Below, one piece after another: positions 19,665 to 24,270 of a stretch of DNA of 24,270 nt (positions are counted from its first letter, which is position 1; the number at the start of each line of letters is the position of its first letter). Origin of the DNA: a virus; the IMG/VR virus record IMGVR_UViG_3300032224_000202, positions 1-24,270 of that record; one strand, 5' to 3'. The position numbers were made by a program, and so were the translations under genes. Below the pieces are notes generated by a model. That model worked only from the letters and a program-made list of their open reading frames with translations. It had not been told where the DNA came from and searched no databases.

Positions 19665-19701
19665 AAAAAAGAGAGGGTAGCGATGGCAGTACCACCCTCT
19701 C
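19665..19701 (-). terminator. Intrinsic terminator after the 137-residue gene
   Basis: GAGAGGGT and ACCCTCTC (8 pairs, 15-base loop) at 19701-19671 are followed by six T residues on the minus strand. It lies 7 bases after the stop codon of the 137-residue gene. Confidence 0.88.
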
Positions 19702-19707
19702 ACAAGA

Positions 19708-20121
19708 TCAGACTTCGATACCATTCTCTTTCAAGATAGCATTGAAATCTTCAACATCAGCATCATGCACAGGTGATTGATTAACAATCTTCTGCAGACG
19801 AGCCGAAACTTTCGCTTTAGGTTGTTTAACCTTAGCAACTTTTACAGTAGGAGCACTTTTCTGAGCATTATACTCAGCAAGTTCCTTAGCAGTTGGCCAT
19901 GGCATTTGGTATGTACCACGTCCAACGATTTGTGTTTTCTGCAACCACATTGGGAAACCAAGTTTCTCACCAGTAGTGCCACGTTGTTCTTTCAACATAA
20001 AGTATCCAGCCAACAATTGCTTCCAAGTCAAGTTCGCTTCAGAAGCATACTCAGGGCATACATCAAGAATACGGACACAGAATGCTTTTTGGGCTTTGGA
20101 CAAATCAGCAAATTTTTTCAT
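19708..20121 (-). CDS. Protein sharing the N-terminal domain of the CobS-like ATPase (137 aa)
   Basis: From ATG 20121 (AAGAG upstream) the product begins MKKFADLSKAQKAFCVRILD and includes ANLTWKQLLAGYFMLKEQRG, then GFPMWLQKTQIVGRGTYQMP. The last segment matches the N-terminal domain of the adjacent CobS-like ATPase (HPLWLMKTPIGRGLYALD). The first part is also alike (QKAF…L…P and T-x-x-QLL). The rest is Lys/Ala-rich and probably disordered (KVAKVKQPKAKVSARLQKIV). It could be a partner or regulator that uses the same contact surface as the ATPase. It has its own consensus promoter (20152-20180) and is followed by a terminator, so it is likely highly expressed. Confidence 0.7.
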   Translation of the reverse strand: MKKFADLSKAQKAFCVRILDVCPEYASEANLTWKQLLAGYFMLKEQRGTTGEKLGFPMWLQKTQIVGRGTYQMPWPTAKELAEYNAQKSAPTVKVAKVKQPKAKVSARLQKIVNQSPVHDADVEDFNAILKENGIEV

Positions 20122-20151
20122 AATCAATTTCTCTTTCAAGTCAATAATAGT

Positions 20152-20180
20152 ATTATACTACAGTTTAGGTTAAATGTCAA
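20152..20180 (-). promoter_or_regulatory. Consensus sigma-70 promoter for the 137-residue gene
   Basis: TTGACA (20180-20175), 17 bases, TATAAT (20157-20152) on the minus strand; both hexamers are perfect. It lies in the gap directly after the CobS-like stop codon, about 30 bases before the ATG at 20121. Its spacer is unlike the ATAATTCAGG group. Confidence 0.85.
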
Positions 20181-20182
20181 AT

Positions 20183-21361
20183 TTAAAATGGTACTTCATC
20201 TTTTGCAGATTCTGCAACAGGTGGTACCTCAGCTACAACAACTTCAGGAGCAGGGTTTGCAACTTTCTCAAAGAGATCTAAGAACGCAGCTTTCGTTGCA
20301 GAATCAAAACGATTGCAGCAAAGTTCCACAGCTTTCTTTTCATCTTTAAAGATTGCAAATGCACGAACGATATGGATCATACGACGTGTTGTAATCGTCT
20401 CGTCCACACCACCATCCTCGAAAGTGCGACGAATTGCTTCAGCCCACTTCACAAGGTTATCTGCAAACTCAGCATTTAAGCAGTTGTATGTTTGCATTAG
20501 GTTCTGAATAATCTTATTCTCGATCTTAGCATTAGGATAATCCTGTTCAAACGTAACAGCGAATCGCTCCAAGAATGCTTCGTTAAGTACGTTGGTACCG
20601 ATGTAACGACCATCATCGCTACCCTTACCTTTGGTGTTTGCAGTTGCAAAGATATTGAATCCAGGTGCAGGAACAATAACTTCGTTCTTCAACTTAAAGT
20701 AATATGGCTTACCCTCAAGAATTGGTTGCAAGCATAGCAAGGTATTTGCTGAGCCAGCATCAATTTCGTCAAGCAACAATGCAGTACCATTGCGCATAGC
20801 AATAAGAACTGGTCCTTCGACAATTTGCACGTCACCATCTTCCAATGTTTTGGAGCCGATGAGTTGCTCTTCGTCAGTCATCATGTTTAGGTTAACACGA
20901 ATTAGTGGACGTTTGTGCTTGGCACAAATCTGTTCAACCATGGTAGACTTGCCATTCCCAGTTGGTCCACTGATATATGCAGGATAGAAAATACCTGCTT
21001 TGATAATTGACTCCAAATCATTGAAGTTACCAAAGGGAACAAAGTTTGCATCTTTTGCAGGGATCAAAGATTTTGTGTTTGAATAATCCACGCTAAAAGA
21101 CTCTACAGGTTTTTGTTCAGGTTTACGTACTGTGTTTCCAACAACAGCAGGCGCAGGGGTAGACTTACCACCATCGAGCGCATACAAGCCACGACCGATC
21201 GGTGTCTTCATCAACCACAATGGGTGATAATCGATGTTATTCTTTTCACGCACATACAATAATTGACTGCGTGTAACCTTACCATCGGTTTTAGCATCAG
21301 GAAACATTGTGAAGAGTTTATCTTCGAAAAATGCTTTTTGGTCTTCGGTAATCTTTGCCAT
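20183..21361 (-). CDS. cobS: MoxR/CobS-like AAA+ ATPase
   Basis: The 392-residue protein has an N-terminal domain (residues 1-65) with FEDKLFTMFPDAK, TRSQLLYVREKNN and HPLWLMKTPIGRGLYALD. A disordered linker follows, then the AAA+ core: AYISGPTGNGKST (Walker A at 132-139), IRVNLNMMTDEEQLIG, ALLLDEIDAG (Walker B 195-201), FNIFATANTKGKG (sensor 1) and FLERFAVTFEQDYP. This pattern matches CobS-type ATPases of T4-like phages; CobS in bacteria is a cobaltochelatase subunit. The phage has no CobN here, so chelation is doubtful, and a MoxR/vWA chaperone role with the 726-residue vWA protein next door is likelier. ATG 21361 follows a GTG at 21364. It is driven by the promoter at 21417-21445. Confidence 0.88.
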   Translation of the reverse strand: MAKITEDQKAFFEDKLFTMFPDAKTDGKVTRSQLLYVREKNNIDYHPLWLMKTPIGRGLYALDGGKSTPAPAVVGNTVRKPEQKPVESFSVDYSNTKSLIPAKDANFVPFGNFNDLESIIKAGIFYPAYISGPTGNGKSTMVEQICAKHKRPLIRVNLNMMTDEEQLIGSKTLEDGDVQIVEGPVLIAMRNGTALLLDEIDAGSANTLLCLQPILEGKPYYFKLKNEVIVPAPGFNIFATANTKGKGSDDGRYIGTNVLNEAFLERFAVTFEQDYPNAKIENKIIQNLMQTYNCLNAEFADNLVKWAEAIRRTFEDGGVDETITTRRMIHIVRAFAIFKDEKKAVELCCNRFDSATKAAFLDLFEKVANPAPEVVVAEVPPVAESAKDEVPF

Positions 21362-21416
21362 CACTTACTCACTTTCTTTCATAATAAAATATAACGATTT
21401 ACAACTCTATACAATA

Positions 21417-21445
21417 ATTATACTCCAAACCTGAATTATTGTAAA
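21417..21445 (-). promoter_or_regulatory. Sigma-70-type promoter, cassette B
   Basis: TTTACA (21445-21440), 17 bases, TATAAT (21422-21417) on the minus strand, sharing TTTACAATAATTCAGG with cassette A. It lies upstream of the CobS-like gene. A long AT-rich leader separates it from the ATG at 21361. Confidence 0.85.
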
Positions 21446-21456
21446 GTCATTTTTAC

Positions 21457-21500
21457 AATAACCTTACAATCCGTAGGGGATTCGTTGCAATTACGCAACG
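21457..21500 (-). repeat. Stem-loops of promoter cassette B (PeSL-like)
   Basis: CGTTGC/GCAACG with a 6-base loop occurs at 21483-21500, identical in its arms to cassette A, followed by an imperfect repeat of the AATAACCCT stem (21457-21482). The first hairpin overlaps the stop codon of the vWA gene, so part of the cassette is coding. Confidence 0.75.
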
Positions 21501-23671
21501 TACCCTATGAACTGGTTTAGAAGGACTCGGCTGGTCTTTTTATTGGTCATATGTTTAGTGAAACTTCTTGCAATCTGTTTCGCAGTTTGTTTCTCTTCGA
21601 TAGCCAATTCTTTAACTTCAACAGCAAGACGAGTTTGCGGGATAATAAACAAATCATCACGACCACTATCTTTAACTGAAGCAAAACCATTATCACGAAA
21701 CTCTTTGCGCCACTGTTCAATCATACCATACTCACCACCTGTATATCCAGGTAAATTGGAATGAATAGCACCACAAAGATAACGACGATTATTGGGGCAG
21801 ATATAAAACCCAACGCTATTAACACCATAACGATCTTTAATCAAACTCAAAATAGCTGCAGTTTGTACTGGTCCATTGCGTGTAATTTTATAAGATTTCT
21901 TTGTAATAGGATCTTGTAAGAAATGCTTTAGGTTAATTCTGACACGTTTGTATGGGTCTTCTGGAGTTGCATAACTTTCGCTTCGATATTCTTCCAAACT
22001 ACCACGTGATAGAGGATATAACGCACCACCTTCGCCATCGGTTAGAGTGATGAATGACATTTTTTCAACAGAATTCTTTTTAATGAATTGTGGAATGTAT
22101 GTAACCATATATGCAAGTGCTTCATTCAATGGTGTTCCACCTGTGTGGTACTCGCCATGTTTTGAGTGCCTAAACATATTGATATCCAGAAGGTATTTAC
22201 ACATTGTAGTAAATTCAACATTGGACATTTTATGACTAAACAATTCTAGTAGCGCAAAATTATTACAAGCATTGTTAAGAACATTACTATTAGTATCAGT
22301 AGTTTCTTGATATTTCTTAGTCATTATTTCACGACTTAAACCGATATCATATTGGCTGCTAAATGCAAATACTTGATATGGAATTTGAGCACGTTGGCAG
22401 AACATAGCAAGTGTAACAACTTGTTTAACTGTATCTTCTAAACATTGATCCATTGAACCTGACCAATCAAGCAAGAAAATCATTCCATGATTTTTACCTT
22501 GTGGGAAAGTTGTCAGACGTTTAAACAAATCATCATTTAATTTGTAAGACCAAACTTTCTTCATATCCAAAGAACCAATCTTTGAAGTCTGAGCACGTTT
22601 ATACATCGTTGCAGACTTCTTCATCTCAAACTCTTTATTGAGATAACTCACAATACGACTTGCTTCATTTTTAAATTCATCAATCGGTTTGACTGGGAGT
22701 TCGCAACGTGCATAGTTCTCAGCTACGTCACTCAAAATTGTTTTGTAATGAACCACGTGATCCAAAGTAAACTTATCGTCAAGAGTATAATAATTAAACT
22801 CTGTAGTATCATCGGCTAGCTGAGCAAGATTTTCCTCGAGAGTTTTATCTGTTACAGACTCCAACTCTTTATCAATTTGTTCTTGTTTCTTTTCTTCAGG
22901 ATTGCGTGAACCACGACTGGCTTTAGTTTCTTCGTTCTCGAAACCTTTGTCGTCAGAATCATCTTCTTTAGGATCAGCGTCATCCATGTCAGAATCATCG
23001 ATGCTGTCGAAGTCTTCGTCTTCATCATAGATGTCATCGATATCATAGTTATCGTCAGGATCGTTTTCTTCGTCCTCTTCTTCAAACTCATCGGATGCTT
23101 GCATTTGCTCAGCACGTTTCTTTGCTTGCTCTTGCGAGTATGCATAGATGTCATGAGCCAACTGCACTACTTCTGAAATTTCTTCAGTTTTCTCTGCACG
23201 AATCACAAAGGGTTTTTCTTCAGGTGTAAAAGTAACACCACAAGAATAGCCTGCTTTGAAATATAGGTTCATGCGATCAATCAAGTTGAGAGTTCGCAGG
23301 TGTGATTTTGATACACCAAAGAAGTCCTTCTCGTTGAGTTGACGATAACCCTCTAGCATCGTTTTGCGGATACCAGGATATTTACGTTTGAGTAATTTCT
23401 CGATGCGTACGTCTTCAAGCACGTTGAGGTACGACATCATTTTTGGATTTTCTTTGATAGGTAAAGTATATTCTTCGCCTGTCCAAAGTGCGTGTCCTAC
23501 TTCGTGACCAACCAACATACCCTCAACTTCAGGTGTCATGTCTTTCCACATAGGGATGGTCAAAACACGGGACTTGATATCAAAGGATGCGGTACGACAT
23601 CTTGCACGACGCACGCTAATATTTTCTGTTGCCAATAGTTTGGCTGAAAGGTCAACTGCATTGATTTTCAT
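21491..23671 (-). CDS. cobT: CobT-like vWA protein with HExxH domain
   Basis: From ATG 23671 (AGGAAA upstream) it has 726 residues. The N-terminal third carries HEVGHALW (residues 56-63), an HExxH zinc-type motif, and LEDVRIE, which may supply a third ligand. Residues about 194-249 are an extremely acidic linker (for example YDEDEDFDSIDDSDMDD). The C-terminal part is a von Willebrand A domain with a full MIDAS: FLLDWSGSM (DxSxS at 402-406), HTGGTPLNEAL (Thr) and TLTDGEGG (Asp). This combination resembles CobT-like/vWA partners of MoxR ATPases. Its AAA+ partner is encoded directly downstream. The protein probably forms a remodelling complex with it; the substrate is unknown. Peptidase activity is possible but unproven. 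Confidence 0.88.
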   Translation of the reverse strand: MKINAVDLSAKLLATENISVRRARCRTASFDIKSRVLTIPMWKDMTPEVEGMLVGHEVGHALWTGEEYTLPIKENPKMMSYLNVLEDVRIEKLLKRKYPGIRKTMLEGYRQLNEKDFFGVSKSHLRTLNLIDRMNLYFKAGYSCGVTFTPEEKPFVIRAEKTEEISEVVQLAHDIYAYSQEQAKKRAEQMQASDEFEEEDEENDPDDNYDIDDIYDEDEDFDSIDDSDMDDADPKEDDSDDKGFENEETKASRGSRNPEEKKQEQIDKELESVTDKTLEENLAQLADDTTEFNYYTLDDKFTLDHVVHYKTILSDVAENYARCELPVKPIDEFKNEASRIVSYLNKEFEMKKSATMYKRAQTSKIGSLDMKKVWSYKLNDDLFKRLTTFPQGKNHGMIFLLDWSGSMDQCLEDTVKQVVTLAMFCQRAQIPYQVFAFSSQYDIGLSREIMTKKYQETTDTNSNVLNNACNNFALLELFSHKMSNVEFTTMCKYLLDINMFRHSKHGEYHTGGTPLNEALAYMVTYIPQFIKKNSVEKMSFITLTDGEGGALYPLSRGSLEEYRSESYATPEDPYKRVRINLKHFLQDPITKKSYKITRNGPVQTAAILSLIKDRYGVNSVGFYICPNNRRYLCGAIHSNLPGYTGGEYGMIEQWRKEFRDNGFASVKDSGRDDLFIIPQTRLAVEVKELAIEEKQTAKQIARSFTKHMTNKKTSRVLLNQFIGYVA

Positions 23672-23694
23672 AATATATTTCCTATTCTCAAGAC

Positions 23695-23880
23695 TCAATT
23701 ATACTCTACTTCTGAATTATTGTCAAGTGAAAAAGCATTATCGAACTCATATTTCGTTAAAACCGACTCAATTTCGTTGCGATTTTGCAACGATAAGTCT
23801 TGGTTAAACTGGAGTAGGTCTTGGAAACCATATTCGCCAGCGAGTTGAGCCAGCTCAAAATCATTAAAATCATTCCACAT
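23695..23880 (-). CDS. Small acidic unknown protein whose 3' end carries a promoter (61 aa)
   Basis: From ATG 23880 the 61-residue product reads MWNDFNDFELAQLAGEYGFQ and includes LSLQNRNEIESVLTKYEFDN and a C-terminus of NNSEVEYN. The pattern ‘DF-x-x-ELA-x-LAGEYG…NR-x-E-I-E-x-x-LT-x-x-E’ is familiar from other T4-like phages, function unknown. Codons for Ser, Leu and Asp at the C-terminus form the -35 TTGACA, and those for Glu, Tyr and Asn the -10 TATAAT of the vWA gene promoter. It follows the 68-residue gene with a 2-base gap. The CGTTGC hairpin also lies inside it. Both protein and regulatory roles appear to be encoded. Confidence 0.65.
   Translation of the reverse strand: MWNDFNDFELAQLAGEYGFQDLLQFNQDLSLQNRNEIESVLTKYEFDNAFSLDNNSEVEYN
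23698..23726 (-). promoter_or_regulatory. Consensus sigma-70 promoter for the vWA gene, cassette C
   Basis: TTGACA (23726-23721), 17 bases, TATAAT (23703-23698) on the minus strand, with ATAATTCAG directly after the -35 as in cassettes A and B. It is within the coding end of the 61-residue gene, about 27 bases before the vWA ATG at 23671. Confidence 0.85.
23775..23792 (-). repeat. CGTTGC/GCAACG hairpin of cassette C
   Basis: Six perfect pairs with a 6-base loop, the same arms as at 14031-14048 and 21483-21500. It lies inside the 61-residue gene, about 50 bases upstream of its promoter. Confidence 0.75.
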
Positions 23881-23882
23881 AA

Positions 23883-24089
23883 TCAACCCCGACCCAAAGA
23901 AAACGCAACCGATAAGTAACCAGCAAGGTATTCATCAGAACACCCAAGACGAGAGCGAAATTCACTCACAATATAATCAAGGGTAGGAGGAACAGCCTTT
24001 TCAGTAGGACCACCAGCCAAAATAGGACCAGCTTTCAAGTCAGTAAGACCATCATAAACCCCACTAGCAAAACTAACATAATCATTCAT
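23883..24089 (-). CDS. Small unknown protein (68 aa)
   Basis: ATG 24089 has AAGGG about 9 bases upstream and follows the promoter at 24120-24148. The product begins MNDYVSFASGVYDGLTDLKA and includes a Gly/Pro-rich stretch (GPILAGGPTEKAVPP), then LDYIVSEFRSRLGCSDEYLA and GYLSVAFSLGRG. It has a hydrophobic end but no clear transmembrane segment. The longer frame to 24113 has no ribosome site. No domain is recognised. It is the first gene of the window's first complete transcription unit. Confidence 0.65.
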   Translation of the reverse strand: MNDYVSFASGVYDGLTDLKAGPILAGGPTEKAVPPTLDYIVSEFRSRLGCSDEYLAGYLSVAFSLGRG

Positions 24090-24119
24090 AATTAAACCCT
24101 TTCTCAGTATCATAATATA

Positions 24120-24148
24120 ATTATGCCTGAAAAGTGAATTATTGTAAA
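24120..24148 (-). promoter_or_regulatory. Sigma-70-type promoter, cassette D
   Basis: TTTACA (24148-24143), 17 bases, CATAAT (24125-24120) on the minus strand, with ATAATTCA after the -35 as in the other cassettes. The -10 differs from the consensus in one base. It drives the 68- and 61-residue genes. Confidence 0.78.
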
Positions 24149-24162
24149 GAAGTATTTTTAGT

Positions 24163-24184
24163 AACCCTACAGTCTGAAGGGGTT
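24163..24184 (-). repeat. Stem-loop of promoter cassette D (PeSL-like)
   Basis: AACCCCT and AGGGTT pair with one bulged C around a 9-base loop on the minus strand, comparable with the AATAACCCT/AGGGTTATT stem of cassette A. The CGTTGC hairpin is not intact here; only AACGAGTT remains in its place. Confidence 0.6.
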
Positions 24185-24231
24185 TGTAACTCGTTGATTT
24201 TAATGGAGAAAATAACCCTTAAAACAACAGG

Positions 24232-24270
24232 TTATCGTTTTAGGAGGTTTTGTATCAGTTTGGCTATCAG
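24232..24270 (-). CDS. Possible C-terminus of an upstream gene (partial)
   Basis: Reading from the right edge, one frame gives LIAKLIQNLLKR and then a TAA at 24234-24232. An amphipathic helix at the end of a protein is plausible, and an ATAACC/GGTTAT inverted repeat just after the stop may be a weak terminator. Only 12 residues are visible, so the call is tentative. The rest of 24185-24231 shows nothing else. Confidence 0.3.
   Translation of the reverse strand: MIAKLIQNLLKR

Noticed and set aside
20183-23671. A cobalamin biosynthesis pathway
   Set aside because: The CobS- and CobT-like labels reflect homology only. No CobN or other cobalamin gene is in the window, so I do not claim cobaltochelatase function.
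1-24270. T4-type late promoters (TATAAATA)
   Set aside because: No convincing copy was found on the minus strand. The region holds early-type genes, for which sigma-70 promoters suffice.
1-24270. CRISPR arrays, tRNA genes, insertion sequences or introns
   Set aside because: No regularly spaced repeats, cloverleaf sequences, transposase genes or interruptions of the replication genes were found.

Overview
The window is a gene-dense block of a T4-like myovirus genome (Caudoviricetes). Every credible gene lies on the minus strand, so the transcription order runs from position 24270 down to 1. The evidence is a nearly complete T4-type replication and recombination set in T4-like order: sliding clamp gp45, clamp loader gp44 and gp62, RegA, DNA ligase gp30, a DexA-like exonuclease, family B polymerase gp43, UvsX, gp40-like protein and helicase gp41. 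Around them are accessory genes typical of aquatic T4-like phages: Hsp20, thioredoxin, CobS-like and CobT-like proteins, prolyl-4-hydroxylase-like protein and many tiny conserved proteins. Near-consensus sigma-70 promoters (TTGACA or TTTACA, 17 bases, TATAAT) point to a proteobacterial-type host. The host itself cannot be named from this sequence.

Layout in transcription order. (1) 24270-20183: two small unknown proteins, a large HExxH/von Willebrand A protein (CobT-like) and its MoxR/CobS-like AAA+ partner, each unit headed by a strong promoter and most of them by a stem-loop cassette. (2) 20180-19334: a 137-residue protein sharing a domain with the CobS-like N-terminus, then a winged-helix-like protein, both followed by intrinsic terminators. 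(3) 19310-14060: a small membrane protein, a dATP/dGTP diphosphohydrolase-like protein, gp45, an unknown, gp44, a membrane-anchored unknown, gp62, RegA, a 64-residue protein, Hsp20, a chain of tiny overlapping genes and an Sm-like candidate, closed by a terminator. (4) 14048-11318: a promoter cassette, three small unknowns, DNA ligase and a GIY-YIG protein. (5) 11306-5561: unknown phage proteins, a prolyl-4-hydroxylase-like dioxygenase, a DexA-like nuclease, DNA polymerase and an Asp/Asn-hydroxylase-like protein. (6) 5558-1: thioredoxin, UvsX, gp40-like protein, gp41, then a JBP/TET-family DNA base hydroxylase, a putative glycosyltransferase and the start of a HAD phosphatase.

The most exciting element is group 6. 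A JBP/TET-like 2-oxoglutarate dioxygenase sits directly before a glycosyltransferase-like gene and downstream of the recombinase and helicase. This suggests replication-coupled hydroxylation of thymine or 5-methylcytosine in DNA followed by sugar addition, resembling trypanosome base J or phage glucosylated hydroxymethylcytosine. The hydroxylase ends in a short peptide (LEEFFG) almost identical to the C-terminus of the DNA polymerase encoded nearby (LEDFFG), which suggests it docks on the sliding clamp.

Other points of note are four related promoter/stem-loop cassettes, a 22-base intergenic near-match to the universally conserved 23S rRNA region that contains the I-CeuI site, and three different 2-oxoglutarate oxygenases in one window. 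Genes are packed with 1-14 base overlaps (TAATG, ATGA), implying extensive translational coupling. No tRNA, CRISPR array, insertion sequence or plus-strand gene was seen.
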